DNA of 64,000 nucleotides from Antedon mediterranea (lineage: Eukaryota > Echinodermata > Crinoidea > Comatulida > Antedonidae), in the NCBI RefSeq assembly GCF_964355755.1, contig NC_092675.1:14771312-14835311 (forward strand), written 5' to 3'. Positions 9,505-21,738 of the stretch are shown one piece after another; the first letter of the stretch is position 1, and each line of letters opens with the position of its first letter. The notes under the pieces were generated by a model. It did not search any database. It saw nothing but the letters and a program-made list of their open reading frames with translations, and was not told where the DNA came from. The translations under genes were made by a program, and so were the position numbers.

Positions 9505-11938
9505 CCAGGGAATTTTCACACGTTGTCATTGTTACTGTATATATTCCCAAAACAAGTACTGTACGAAATAGAAGCTACCTCGCCCGATGCATTCGTTGTC
9601 ATTAACGGAGATTTTAATCGCGGATCATTGAAGAAGACAAGTGAGTACTACTACCAACACGTTACATGTCCTACCCGCGAAACAATTATATTAGACATTT
9701 GCTACACAAACGTGAAAAACGCATATGTTTCAACCCAGTGGCCGTGCTTGGGAGATCATTTTTTAATCGTACTAAACCCGAAATACATTCCATTATTTAA
9801 ACGAGAAAAGCCAAGGACTAGTAGTAAAGAAATGGACAGCGGAAGCAACGGAACGCCTACAAGATGCATTTGATGATACGGACTGAGAGATGTTTATTAA
9901 TGACGCTAATGATCTGAATGAAATTACGGACACAGTGTCTGAATATATAAACTTTTGTAGTGATATGCTTATCCCAACTAAAAAGGTTAAAGTGTCTGCG
10001 AATAATAAACCGTGGATAACCAAAGATGTGAAAATTATTATTAACCGGAAACAGAAAGCATTTTCTGAAGGTAATAAAGCGAAATTAAAAGAGGTCAAAA
10101 AAGAATTAAAATGTGCAATACGTGAAGAAAAATACAAGTTTAAAAATAAAGTTGAAAAGAAGTTCACGGAAAATAACATGAAAGAGGTGTGGCAAGGGAT
10201 GAGGTTAATGAGTGGCCATTATACAAATAATATACAAAAATCCGTATCGCTACCAAAAATTGACAAAGAATATGCAAATGAATTAAATATATTTTTCAAT
10301 CGTTTTAACAAATATGATTTTTCAAAAGAAATTAAGGAACGGAAGTGTCAGCTTGAATCAAATATAAATGACATAAAAATTGATTGATACAAATGAGGGT
10401 GAAGTATATAAGTATTTTAGAAATTTGAATGCTAAGAAAGCTCCCGGGCCCGGGCCCAAATATTTTTAAATCATGTGCAATGCAGTTGTCGTATATTTTC
10501 TCAATTATCTTTAATTTGTGTTTCACAACTAGTTCACTTCCAGAAACATGGAAACAATCATCTATTGTTCCTATTCCAAAAGGTCGTGTTATTAAGTATA
10601 TGAATGATCTCAGGCCAGTGGCCTTAACATCAGTTGTAGGTAAAATATCTGAGAAAATTGTTTTAAAATGCTTAAAACCAATAGTCACTATTATACGTAT
10701 ACTGATCCCATGAAATTTGCATACAGAAGTGCTCGGAGCACAGAAGATGTGATTGTAGTTAAACTTGAAAGGCTGTATCGTCACTTTAGATAAAACAAAG
10801 GTTGGAAATTCAGTCCGTGTTATGTATTACGATTTCTCCTCTGCGTTTAACACCATTCAACCCCACTTACTGGTAGATAAGCTGTGTAAGATGGCCATTC
10901 CCTTTAATATGATTCTATTTATTCTGAATTTTCTAACAGAAAGCAGTATGTGAAGCTTTGCCCAACAGTATGTTCTGATGTTAGTGTTTCCAATACAGGC
11001 GCGCCACAAGGCATTGTATTATGCCCTTTTTTGTTTACCTTGTACACAAGTGATTATAGATCTAAATATGATTATTGCCCAGTTGTACGATTTGTTGACG
11101 ATACGGCGATGATTGGCTTGATTGAGAAGGACGATTGCACTTCATATTTAAATGAGATAAAAAAAATTGTAAAATATAGTAATGATAACTTTTTAGAATT
11201 GAATGTTGAAAACACAAAGGAAATGATTATAGATTTTAGAAAGAAAACGAATAAATGTGATCTAGTTAACATAATGGGTAGACAAATTCAGATGGTGGAA
11301 ACATATAAATATCTGGGGGTTGTATTTAACAATAAATTGACGTGGAATAACCACTTGGATCTCGTTATGAAGAAAGTAAATACTAGAATGTACTGTTTAA
11401 GACAACTAAACAAGTTTAGTGTAAATAATAATATTTTGATTACATTCTATCAGTCTATTATTGTTGGGGTTTGGAAATATTGTATTGCAGGGTGGGGTGG
11501 AAATTTTACAGAGGGAGATAAGGGTGTAATTGATCATGTGGTAAGAAGGGTTGAGAGGATGTCTGGTTTGTGTCAGCAGTCAATGGATTCAGTTTATTGT
11601 GAGAACCTGGACAGGCTTTTTGGGATTGTGTTCAGGGATGAAAGTCATCCTTTGAATTCCGATTTAGGCAGTCTCAGGAGTGCTCGCAGTGGAAGATTGC
11701 GATCCGCGGCTGCTGACACAAACCGATATCTTTTCTCCTTTCTGCCCACAGGTATCAGGAGACATCAGCGGAATTCATCCAGATGAGCACCATGAAATAA
11801 TATGTTATTGTTGTGAGTTTTTAAAATTGGTATTGTTTCGTGTCGTTTTAAATATTGTAATTAGGATGTATTTTAAGACGAGCAATGTAATTTTCTCCTT
11901 GTGGGAACGAATAAAGATTATACTTGATACTTGATACT
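9505..11938 (+). mobile_element. L2/CR1-group LINE, frameshifted
   Basis: The endonuclease region (about 9512-9873) shows VIVTVYIPK, GDFN, ILDICYTN and a LGDH block. The linker at 9890-10387 has NNKPWITKDVK and KEVWQGMRLMSG. RT pieces follow: LPETWKQSSIVPIPKG with DLRPVALTS (10429-10713), YYDFSSAFNTIQPHLL (motif A, about 10825), and GAPQGIVLCPFLFTLYTSD then VRFVDDTAMIGL (motifs B and C, 10950-11120). The C-terminal region ends DESHPLNSD...LFSFLPTGIRR. Frames change near 9540, 9880, 10400, 10720 and 10950. The 3' terminus is the short repeat (ACTTGAT)n at about 11922-11938. YxDD is FVDD, a common LINE variant. No ORF1 is seen. Confidence 0.88.
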
Positions 11939-12182
11939 GAATCAGATGAAAAAGTTTGAAAACTATTGCAATTTGTTTTCGGTTACCCCTTTTTTTCATA
12001 GATTGCCTGGACTACCGTTTTAGGCTGTATTCACCAGCAGTCTACTTAACAAAGAGCTTTTTTTAATCCTCATCATGATATCTTTTTTTTTAAAGAATAA
12101 TGTGACAGATTGAAAAGGCGTCTGGTACCATAACGTTTATAACCGTGCTGATCTGTCTCCTCACTAGTCAATAATCACATAG

Positions 12183-12237
12183 TTTTTCAATGCAAAAACA
12201 ATTGGTTGTCAGACACAATTGTTTTTGCATTGAAAAA
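12183..12237. repeat. Perfect 22-bp hairpin with 11-base loop
   Basis: The arms at 12183-12204 and 12216-12237 are exact reverse complements (TTTTTCAATGCAAAAACAAT and so on). A perfect 22-bp stem in otherwise unremarkable DNA suggests a very small palindromic mobile element or a hairpin RNA. Nothing else supports a microRNA call. Confidence 0.7.
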
Positions 12238-12366
12238 TTAGGTTTAAATATATAAATAAGTTACATAAATATAAATGCGGTACAACTATTTTCGCTACCC
12301 TATCATAATGGAATCGTCCAAATCTTCAATCGGTAAACAAAGTCTGTAGTGCAATCGTTGGTGCAT

Positions 12367-13075
12367 GAAGATGAACAACTTGAGAACGAACGACTTGCTT
12401 GATGATGAACGACTTGAGTACAAACGACATTAGAGCGAACGACTTGAAGACGAACGACTTGAGGACAAACGACTTGAAGACGAACGACTTGATGACGAAC
12501 GACTTAAAGACGAACGACTTGAATTGAGGACGAACGACTTGGGGACGAACGAATTAATGATGATTGACTTTAATGATGAACTACTTTAAGACGAACGACT
12601 TGAGAACGACCGACTTGAAGACGAACGACTTGAGGACGAACGACTTAATGATGAATGAATTAATGATGAATTACTTAATGATGAACGACTTAATGATGAA
12701 CGACTTTAAGACGAACGACTTGAAGACGAACCACTTGAGGACGAACGACTTGAAGACGAACGACTTAATGATGAATGACTTAACGATGAATAACTTGATG
12801 ACGAACGGTTTGGCTTGGTTATGAAACAAATAGCTTCATGATGATTGGTTTGGCTTCTTGGTGATGAACAATTTGACTTCATGGTGAAGGGTTTGGTTTC
12901 GCGATGAACAATCTGGCTTCACGATGAATGATTTTTCGATGAATCGTTTGACTTGACGGCGACCGATGTGACTTAGCGATGAATGGTTTGGTTTGACGAT
13001 GAATGATTTCACACATGACAATGCATGACTTGACAATGAATGATTTTACTTGACAATGAATTGAATGAAAAATGA
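12367..13075. repeat. 15-bp minisatellite (GACGAACGACTTGAA-type)
   Basis: About 45 units with period 14-16, mostly 15, built on GACGAACGACTT plus GAA, TGAT or GAG. Units are most uniform at 12400-12800 and drift afterwards towards GATGAATGGTTTGGCTT. The 86-codon plus-strand frame at 12564-12824, a run of five-residue units such as DLKTN, is explained entirely by the 15-bp period and has no independent support as a gene. Fifteen-base tandem units are also known from sea urchin foldback (TU) elements, but I see no second inverted array here. Confidence 0.9.
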
Positions 13076-13214
13076 TTTTAAAAAATGGTGTGGCTAGAGG
13101 GTGTGAATGATGTAGGTTTACGTTAATTTTTTACATGAATGGTTTGTTTTAATGATGAATGCATAGTTGTTGAATGTTATGGATTGAGGACTTTTGGCGG
13201 ACTTGGCTTGCCAT

Positions 13215-13480
13215 AGCAGTCTTTTGAATCGCGTCAACCAATCAAAGGGCGAGAATCCAAAATCGTTCTACCGTGAGCCCTCATAGACTCTCTTTTCCTA
13301 GACGTTTTTTGGGTCCAGCAGCTGGGACCTACACATTAGTCGCGTTTACAAATTATTGAAAATGTCAGCCTTAGATACTGTATAGCTTTCGCGATGATAA
13401 AGCTTCTTATTGATTATGTCCTCTGGAGTTTTAGCTGGCTAGAGCCGCGGCGCGAAAAACTGAAATTGGGGAGACCAGTG
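13215..13480. repeat. Dispersed repeat family A, copy 1
   Basis: The sequence from GCGTCAACCAATCAAAGGG through CTCTCTTTTCCTAGACGTTT, GGGTCCAGCAG and ATTATGTCCTCT to TAGAGCCGCGGCGCGAAAA recurs at 43255-43485 in the same orientation. A more diverged copy lies at 25540-25715. The head contains CCAAT and the tail is CpG-rich. It might be an LTR or SINE-like unit; no terminal repeats were identified. Confidence 0.7.
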
Positions 13481-16170
13481 TCTAAAGAAGGATGATGAGC
13501 TTTCTAAATACAGTGTAAAACGCTTTAGGGCGATTTTGAGGCAGGTTTTTTCAGGGTGTACTTCAAGTGCATGCACTGTAGAATAATACTCAACATAAAA
13601 AAAAAAAAAAATCATTTGTATAGTACTTTAACTTTAATCATGAGCTCTTACCATACACATTCGTGCCTATCAAGCAATAATATTATGTGCAGATTCAATA
13701 CAAATCAACATAGTTATATATTAACATTAATAAAAAAGCATTCAATTCTTGAGAGTAGGCAACTGACTAACAATATTGAAATCAGGTAGGAAAATACCAT
13801 CAACAAAAATTGTCTATTATAGTTTATTCTTAAAATAAAGTTTGTTTACCAATGAGTATCTGGGACAAAAATACCCATTTCATTACGGTATACGGTATCA
13901 ATTCTCTTTTCTTACTAGTACAATTTTTTAATTGAATGTTACGTAAATTGATTGATCACCCAATCTACCACTATATACCAAGTGAAAAAGACATTACAAA
14001 ATAATGTGTTCACAGCAAAGGGAGAGATTTTGGACGTTTTACAATGTGATTATTTTACAGTAAACCTGGCATAGATGGAGTAGACAACTATAATAGTTGT
14101 GGCAACCATACCACTGTACTTTCCACTGTGCCAAATAGTATGTATCTATACAGAATAAATATAACATACATTTCTATTAATTACAACTATTCATTATAAA
14201 CCAATTATATTTATTCATTTTAATTATCATTGCATTGCTGGAAGAATTTGCAAACACCACTACTCATATTTGAGATTAATAAAATAAAAAAAAAATCACC
14301 AAAGTAATTAAATTTATAAATCATAATTTGGCTGCTTTAAAGCCACTAATGCCAGGAATATTATCAGCTCAAAAGTAAATACTGGACTAGGCTTAAAAAT
14401 ATAGTATTTTGCCATTTCTAAAAAAAAAATGTACTGTATAAAGATTGAATGCTGTGCAGTATTTAGTTGCCAAATACTAATATAAAACCCTAACAACTTA
14501 GCAGGAGTGTAAAAATGTTACATATCCCTGGATTAAGCTCTGTCTATACTTTATGTGAAAAAAAAAGTGTGACATTCCCAAACATGGTAGTGATATGATG
14601 TCATTGTGTCCATTATGGGCACATCACATTTGTTTTCACATAAAGTTTGTTTGCTTAAGTTAGCACACATGAAATACACCTACATATACACTTGGAACAA
14701 AGTATAAACAGGCAGGAGTTAGTAAATTTCCATTAATTCCTATTAATGCAGTGTTTCAATACATGCAAATTGATTGTGTATTGAAACAATATTGTGTAGT
14801 CAACTAATGACCTTAATCTTAACTTCTTGATCTACCTAATGCAGTACTCTAGTATGCATTTCAATCACAATCCTTTTCTATATAATTTGTTCATAGAATA
14901 TTTTCTATTGTAACGTACAATGACATTTTAAAACGGGAATATTGTTTTGAGTACTCCTTTTCCAAAAACCATAAACATCAATCATTCGCCTAAAAATTAT
15001 CATTTATACTTTTTTTTAATATACAATAAATGTATTGTAAATTTGTGTTATATCTTAAACATTTTATTACTTAATTATGAAACAAAATTTGTTTCATTTA
15101 ATTAATACTCTTGGTTAGTTTTTATATTTTAACATTTTTTGTACAGCTTAAATGTACACCGAGGCCGAGCTTCTTTTCTATCATCAAACATATGCTGCTA
15201 TAAGCGAAAATGAGTTATTAAAAAAAAGGTCATATACATGGCTGCAGTCGCGTGCTGAAGTTAGTGTTTACCGACCAACCGACAAAGTGAGCTGTAGAGT
15301 CGTGTTGCACATGACTAATTATGACCATTATGTTGTATTGTGTGTGTGCATTGAAAAATACATGCATCTACTACAATAATACAATTTAGTATTGGCAAAA
15401 CAGATTTAGTTTGTGAGCATGAATATAATAGTTGCAGGTAATAAATGTTCTTTACTTGATCTGGCTGTAAACAAGGTATTAATGTATCCAATTCAAAGGT
15501 ATTTGTCAAAATGTATTATCACCTATTACCTATGAACAAACCCCAAAATTCATTACTCCATCAATTGACACCATCAATACCTCCTATATTACCATATTCT
15601 TCACTACCCAGGCTACCGTAGTAAAAGTAGTCATTATTATAATACTCATTCAGTTAAAACATGGCGAAGAAATAGTACAATATTGGAAGGTTTGCTCACA
15701 AAAAAACATGCACTTCTTTTTCAAGTTTATGGTATGATACACATTGACAGTGAATAAGAAACAATTGCTATAATTTTACACTCAAAGTTCATTCACTCAA
15801 TCATCAAATATTTTTCAACATAAAATGACACAAATAAATGTTGGTTATTTGGTCATAAGTTTATTATGTGTTATCAATTTCACTACAAGTAAAAATGTGC
15901 AAATACATTGTTTAGACATGTAAAAGAGTGACATGTAGCATTTATTATCGTTGTCTCACTTTAGGAATATTTTTAATTTCTTTGAAACTAAGGTCTTCTC
16001 AATACTTCAATTTACAGTATACATTACTACAACTCTAAATTGAACAAATACATAATGTCAACTCAAATTAAAATTGTTTTATCACGGTAGTTTCAAACTA
16101 ACAGAATAGCTCCAACATTAAATGTTGTCAAAAATAAAATACTTTAAGTTAAACCTGTAACAAAATAAAA
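13481..16170. other. AT-rich non-coding stretch downstream of MED26
   Basis: No supported gene. A possible short repeat with a CpG-containing segment lies at about 15150-15330. Minus-strand AATAAA words at 15860-15865 and 15941-15946 could be polyadenylation signals for MED26, about 230-315 bases beyond its stop codon. A small inverted-repeat element is listed separately at 14548-14646. Confidence 0.45.
14548..14646. mobile_element. 99-bp MITE-like inverted-repeat element
   Basis: ACTTTATGTGAAAA at the left end faces TTTTCACATAAAGT at the right end, and inner segments also match imperfectly (GTGTGACAT against ATGTGATGT-type). No clear target duplication is visible. The size and terminal repeats fit a miniature inverted-repeat element. 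Confidence 0.5.
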
Positions 16171-16174
16171 AGAA

Positions 16175-17599
16175 TTATTCTAAGCAAACATACGGTAATA
16201 TATGTAAAGCATTGTCATCGTTACTATTTACGGATATCGAGTAACTGTCGGACCAGCTACGCCAATTGTGGTCGGAATCATAACAACCATTTACACCTGC
16301 CCATTCAGTTGTATGTATGCGGTCAATTTCACCTTCAGTTACTATGTGAACAGGCTCATCATACATATCAATCGTCTTTATTACAGCATCTTCTGTGTTC
16401 ATTGAACAAGATGATATTGATGTTTCTACATTTGATTCTAAAAATGAATTAGTTCTTAGTACATTTACATGGCAATCATTATTGAAAACAATTTGACTGT
16501 AAGAATCTAGCTCTTCAGCAGGTTGTTTTGTGGACAATAATGTACTTTTATCAAAGCAATCTTGATTATTTTTACAAATTGTTGCATCAATTAAAACATT
16601 ATCATTAAATAGTGATGGTGCATGTAGTAGTCCTTCATCGTTTTTAAAAGATCCAACAGTACTATCATTATCATCATCAAATATTGATACACTTTTTCCA
16701 CTATTATCTTCTTTATCAAATATTGATGTGGTTTTTACTTCCAGTTCCTCATCAAATATTGATTGAGATGGAACAATGGGCAAAGATGTCTTTTTGTGTT
16801 TTTGTTTATGAAGTGATTCAGATAGCGCAGGTGAAACTGCATTACACCCTTTCCCATATTTATTACTTCTTGGTGATGAACTGGATTTGGGTGATTTTTT
16901 TGATCTATTAAGAGAAGGGCTTCTTTCTGATTTTGATAAACTAGGTGACGATTTACTACATTCTAAACGTCCTAATGAATTACTTGATTGAACTCTTGGT
17001 ATTTTTTTGGCATTTTCTAAAGAACTAATGCTTGGTGATAGCGTTCTGTGTGAAGTATGGGGCGAGATTTTGGAGACAGATGTTGATGCACTGGAGACAG
17101 ATGTTGATGGACTGGAAACAGTCTTTGCTTGTTTTAATAGCTTTTGATTTGGTGGTACTTGTTTGTGTTTGATTTCACTAGTCTTTGCTTTTGCAACTGG
17201 TCTATTCGAGTCTGTTGGAATACCATTTGATGAGTCATAGACTTGAGTCGTTTTAACATGTTTTGCCGAGGTTTGACTATCTCTTGGGGATAACAAATCA
17301 ATTTTCCTCTTTTTGCGATTGGCAGGATTTGTTTTATCAATGCTAACTTGTGTGGGAGCACCTCCCTGTACAGAGCACACTGCATCTGATGAGTTGGGTT
17401 TTGAAGTGGCAGCGTTGACTGCCAATGTAGAACTAGAGGGAGTTCTTTGGTTTACCTGTGGAGAATTACTACTGCTACCATTGGAATTCTTTAAATGTTG
17501 TTTCTGCCACTGACGAACTAGTTTACGGCATCTGTTTGTAAGTTCTCGGTCAGTGGATTTCTTCCGAATGTCATTTACAAGTTTTCCTAATCTAGTTTC
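16175..17599 (-). CDS. MED26: MED26 exon 3 (Mediator subunit 26, most of the protein)
   Basis: This terminal coding exon gives residues 47-520 of a protein of about 520 residues. It opens after a CTCCCCCCAG acceptor with ETRLGKLVNDIRKKS and LVRQWQKQ. That is the second half of the TFIIS N-terminal-type (LW) domain through which MED26 contacts TFIID and elongation factors. A Ser/Thr/Pro-rich, basic linker follows, with a likely nuclear signal KKRK near residue 143. Three spaced SIFD motifs lie near residues 325, 336 and 347. The C terminus HNWRSWSDSYS...LHILPYVCLE resembles the conserved segment that docks MED26 onto core Mediator. The human protein is about 600 residues, so the length is plausible. 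The frame is intact, with a TAA stop at 16175-16177. Candidate poly(A) signals lie 230-315 bases downstream. Confidence 0.9.
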   Translation of the reverse strand, partial: ETRLGKLVNDIRKKSTDRELTNRCRKLVRQWQKQHLKNSNGSSSNSPQVNQRTPSSSTLAVNAATSKPNSSDAVCSVQGGAPTQVSIDKTNPANRKKRKIDLLSPRDSQTSAKHVKTTQVYDSSNGIPTDSNRPVAKAKTSEIKHKQVPPNQKLLKQAKTVSSPSTSVSSASTSVSKISPHTSHRTLSPSISSLENAKKIPRVQSSNSLGRLECSKSSPSLSKSERSPSLNRSKKSPKSSSSPRSNKYGKGCNAVSPALSESLHKQKHKKTSLPIVPSQSIFDEELEVKTTSIFDKEDNSGKSVSIFDDDNDSTVGSFKNDEGLLHAPSLFNDNVLIDATICKNNQDCFDKSTLLSTKQPAEELDSYSQIVFNNDCHVNVLRTNSFLESNVETSISSCSMNTEDAVIKTIDMYDEPVHIVTEGEIDRIHTTEWAGVNGCYDSDHNWRSWSDSYSISVNSNDDNALHILPYVCLE

Positions 17600-17810
17600 C
17601 TGGGGGGAGAAAAAAAGTATTCTTTAAAACAGGTATTGAATTGAAATACATCAAATTATAAGCAATTTAGTTAAATCCATTTAATTATATAGGTTAACAT
17701 ATACTCCAATATTTTTACAGTGTTAATGCGCTTCAAAGGATTTCATTTGTTTGTTAAACAATTCATAACAAACTTTATTAAAAATTGAATTATTACTTCT
17801 TAGCACTTAC

Positions 17811-17885
17811 TTCAAGTGATTCTTTGGGAATGAAGGTTCTCTCAAGCAGATGAATGGCCTCCAGCACATGTCCCATGTCAACCAC
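17811..17885 (-). CDS. MED26: MED26 exon 2
   Basis: This 75-base exon encodes VVDMGHVLEAIHLLERTFIP plus KESLE, the middle helices of the TFIIS N-terminal-type domain. The acceptor is TATTTTGTAG and the donor is GTAAGT, both strong. Both boundaries are phase 0, so it joins exon 1 (ending QDAN) and exon 3 (starting ETRLG) without a shift. It is too short to appear as a stand-alone reading frame and was found by domain continuity. Confidence 0.88.
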
Positions 17886-18689
17886 CTACAAAATAGTGTA
17901 AAAATTACTATAGTATACACTTATAGTAGATTGTGGGTCACATGACATTACTATGTACTATAGTGGCACTTTCGAGTGCGGTGTTATATAATCTTTAGTA
18001 CAGCAATTTCATTTTGCAGGCCCATTTTTGTTACACAGCAAGACTCAAGAGAGCAACCACACGCAACAAGAGCTAGGCTGATCATGTATGATTAGCCGTT
18101 AGTGTACGTTGTCTGTAATTGTTCTACTACTCCACGTCCAAAATTGGAGCTCTGCCTTTTCAAATTGTTTAGGCCTTAGCCTAGCCTCCCGTTGAAAGTG
18201 TGTGTGTATAAAACAAATATTAATAATGTGTGTGTTATAAACAAATAATGAATGTATTATATTCCTACAATGGTACAAATAATTTCAAGCGGTGAAAGAT
18301 GAAATTTGTTATTCATTCATTTTATTGTTCCACATAAAATAAGTAAAAGATATGACAAAGACAAAGAAAATAACCTGGTTAATTATTTGTTTATGTGTGG
18401 AAACTCAAACAAGCCAAAAAGGGCTTTAAGGCCGAGTATTCCAAAATACATCACATTGTACATGGTAACGTATAATTGCTTTCTAAAAAAAAAGAACAAA
18501 AAAGCCAAACAGAATTGAATATCAATAGAAAGGAAAAGTAAGATATAAATTCCATAGGTGCAAACTTATTAACTATCTAAAGAAAGTAAGGTCAGTGATA
18601 ATTTAATGTTTAAAGTTAAATTATTCCATAAAAATGGTCCGTTAAAAATGAAAGAATTTTTCCTGAGTGTACTTTTCATCAATAAAATT

Positions 18690-19375
18690 TGTTTTACAAA
18701 TATATAAAAATGTTTAACAATATAAAAGGTAAAAAATTACAAAACAAGAAGAGAACGCCACAAAACATGAGTAAAAATAAATAAACGTATTGTAAATCGT
18801 CCATTACATTTAAAATTTTTGTTAAAAAGTTGAATGACTTGTGGAAGGAAGGAGAAAAGGTACCGGTTGGTACAAGAGGTCGGTGTCCGAAAGCGCCCAC
18901 TGCGGACTATGTAGTGGGAGTTGAGTTTATTGAAAAGAGGGTGACTGGAGTCATTTAAAAGAGATTGAAATATTCTGGATATGTTACTGTAGTTTTACTC
19001 TTTTAAGCCTCGCACACCGACCTCTGGCAACAACCAACTATCCGCTCAACCTTCCTAACACCACCAATAATTCTGTTAATATCTGTTTTATTTTTCATTC
19101 CCGGCCCAACAAGAAATACGGTATTTCCAGACTCCGCATATGGCTGTAATATAAATGATAGTAATGATTTTAACATCAACATTGAAAGAAGACATTTTCC
19201 TCGGACAATAAAGAGTAGACGGAAATTAACCTTTCATGATACAGTGAATATGGTCGTACCATTAAAAGTAACACCTAGATATTTAAATTTATTAACTTGT
19301 TCAACCTCTATCATCTATTATAATAGGACAGTGGATCGGAAATCAACGATGATCTCTCGGTACAATATGAAATAG
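18690..19375 (-). mobile_element. L2/CR1-group LINE 3' fragment in MED26 intron 1
   Basis: On the minus strand, pieces read REIIVDFRST, EVEQVNKFKYLGVTFNGT, INRIIGGVRKVERIVGCCQR and PLVPTGTFSPSFHKSFN. These are the end of RT and the post-RT region of the same LINE group as the element at 9505-11938 (compare KEMIIDFRKK and VETYKYLGVVFNN there). Several stops and frame changes show it is dead. It lies on the same strand as MED26. Confidence 0.75.
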
Positions 19376-21738
19376 ACAGTAAATTAACAGAGTATGAAAC
19401 ATTTGTATTGACTTGTCTTCAGTCTTCTGTGTTACTGTAAGCTTTCGAAACACAAGCTACAATACAAGGGTCCGCCTTCTACAGTACAAGGCCTAGACTG
19501 CAGACTCTGTACACGTGGGTGTTTTAATAGGTTATGCGTCTAGGTCTTAAGTTAGCAAAGTTTAATACAATGAATTAAAAACACTTAATCAAAATAAAAG
19601 GAATTATGAGGATGCTTACAAAGTCAGCCGTACAACCAGTGTTGCCAGCGATAAAATTTAAATTATGCCGTATCCTGTCTCAAATAATGCCAGATTGGGA
19701 AAAATAATGCCAGATCCCCAAAATGTGGTCCTAAACAGCGCCACCAACGGTTGAATGTCTAATAAACGTTTGTAAAACCCCAACTGACACAAAATAGGGC
19801 CTAAATTGTATCCCTATGTCGTTCAAAAATTGTATTTTTAGTTTTGTGAGTAATACTAATAACTAATAAATCAAAAAATATCTGGGGTGCGAAAATGGTA
19901 ATTGCAAATGACACAAACACCAACCCACGAACCCTTCTCCACCCCCCCCCCCCACCCCCACCCCCCAAAAAAAACCTGTTACAGCCATGGAAATTTAGAA
20001 TTTTTGAGCTGAATATGAGAGCTGCTCGATATTTGCACTTAATTTCAAATATGAAAGGATCTTAGCCCACGTCACCATAATTATAATAATTGTTTGATTT
20101 ATTAGGTGTTTGATTGAATTATAATGAAATAATAATCATTCAACATCATCATTCAATTTTTAATCATTCTTGCATATCCATTACTTGAAAGAAAGTAAAT
20201 AAATAGATAAATATTAGTAGGCCTACACCTGACGTTTTTAATACAATAAGTAATGAATAGTAATAGACACTTTTTGTGTTCCATACTTTGTTGGGCAGAG
20301 TTGACGTGAGGCCGAGTTGACAACAGGCCGAGACTTCACCGGCTATTATTCAATCTCCCTTGCCAAAGGGAATGTTAAATCGACCAAATACAGTTGTGCT
20401 AATAAAAGGAATTGTGTTTAATATATCTTTTGTATAGATTGCCGCCTCCTTCCGTGTACTATCCTGATGCGAAAGCTCACTAAAATTAACTTTAATAGAG
20501 TAGTTAATGGATACTGTAGGATGTTTTAGTTTGACCAGTATATCGACAAAGTACATTGTTCATTTAAATTGTTAATGCCGCAAGGGCCAAAACTGCAAAT
20601 TGTGAACTGGATGCAAGGCGGTATGAACCAATTTTTATCCGCTTATGCAGCATATGTAACAGACAAATATTTTCATTTGGTTAGCAGTACTGTAGTAATG
20701 TTATGGTTAGCATCTACAATGAAACAGGGATTTGTTATTATTCTTGCATACAGTACCACAATATCTTTCTTCGTCTGATCACATACTTTTTTTAAAGACA
20801 GCACATTTTATTTTGAACTATGAAGATGTAATTTTTAAACCATTAGATTGGTCATTATTGACAAATTAAATAGTTTTTTAAAACAATTTTTAGTATTTAT
20901 TTTTAACTCCTTTTCCTGTAAAATTGAATCTAGTTTATAAAACTAAAGCACTTGACGACAGTTTTCACGTCTTTTACCTGGTTAATGTTGCAAAAAGAGT
21001 AATCGGCAATAATCTATAAAGCTCATTGGCCAATGGTGACTCTGCGAATGTGCGCTTTTTCTCGCGAACGAAATTACGCCGATGAATACGCATAAATCCA
21101 TGTAATTAATCTCTGGCTAAATAAAGGTAGTGCAATGAGTAAAAATTCACTTAAGAAATACATTGCTGTAAGCTGTTTTCAAACTATTAATCAGCCCACT
21201 ATTATTATTGAGCTCAGCATCATGCTTCTCGCGATGAAGAATTTCCTGGATAGACGAGTCGAGCGAAAGACGGCGGACCATGGCTGTTGAATGAGGCGGG
21301 CGTAGCCTTAACGGATTAGTTAGGGCCTAAAATTTTGCTCGGTGGCAATTAACTTTAATGTTTTAATTACGTCTGGATATAAACAATATAACTCAGTTTT
21401 GTCATCGGCAATATTTTATACATACAGTCAATTTTGTTCTGCTTAAAAATTTAAAGTTTGACACCCTTGATTTGGCTAGCATGAAAGCATGTCTTGATCT
21501 AATTTTGTGATAATTTTGTTTTTTTAATTTGGCTAAAAAGGCGTTAGCATTTGACTGTCAAGTAAAAAAGGTACTACCTTGGCCTACACCTAAATTCAGC
21601 TCTTTGTTTGTAGAATTTAACTATTTTACCAATAAAATTGTGATTGCAACTGCTGATTTTGCTAGTTAAATTTTTTACAACTAGCAAAGGTTGTTACTCG
21701 AAAAAAAAGTAGGATAATTTCGAGCCCCGTCTACTACT
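19376..21738. other. Intronic stretch without a recognised gene
   Basis: This contains copies of the word ATGCCAGAT (about 19680-19715; the same word clusters at 42605-42705), a poly-C tract near 19938-19970, and small unassigned frames. One minus-strand frame (20350-20556, 68 codons) has no recognisable domain. I see no splice-supported exon of another gene here. Confidence 0.4.

Noticed and set aside
12564-12824. 86-codon repeat protein (DLKTN-type units)
   Set aside because: The frame is a consequence of the 15-bp minisatellite period; a multiple of three keeps it open, and no flanking coding or start context supports it.
15152-15379. 75-codon plus-strand protein
   Set aside because: No domain, no splice support, and the CpG-containing segment at 15150-15330 looks like a dispersed repeat.
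16684-16911. Hydrophobic plus-strand frame
   Set aside because: Antisense shadow of MED26 exon 3.
20350-20556. Extracellular-domain exon (SEA-like) on the minus strand
   Set aside because: The similarity was only impressionistic, and no conserved SEA cleavage motif or splice sites fit.
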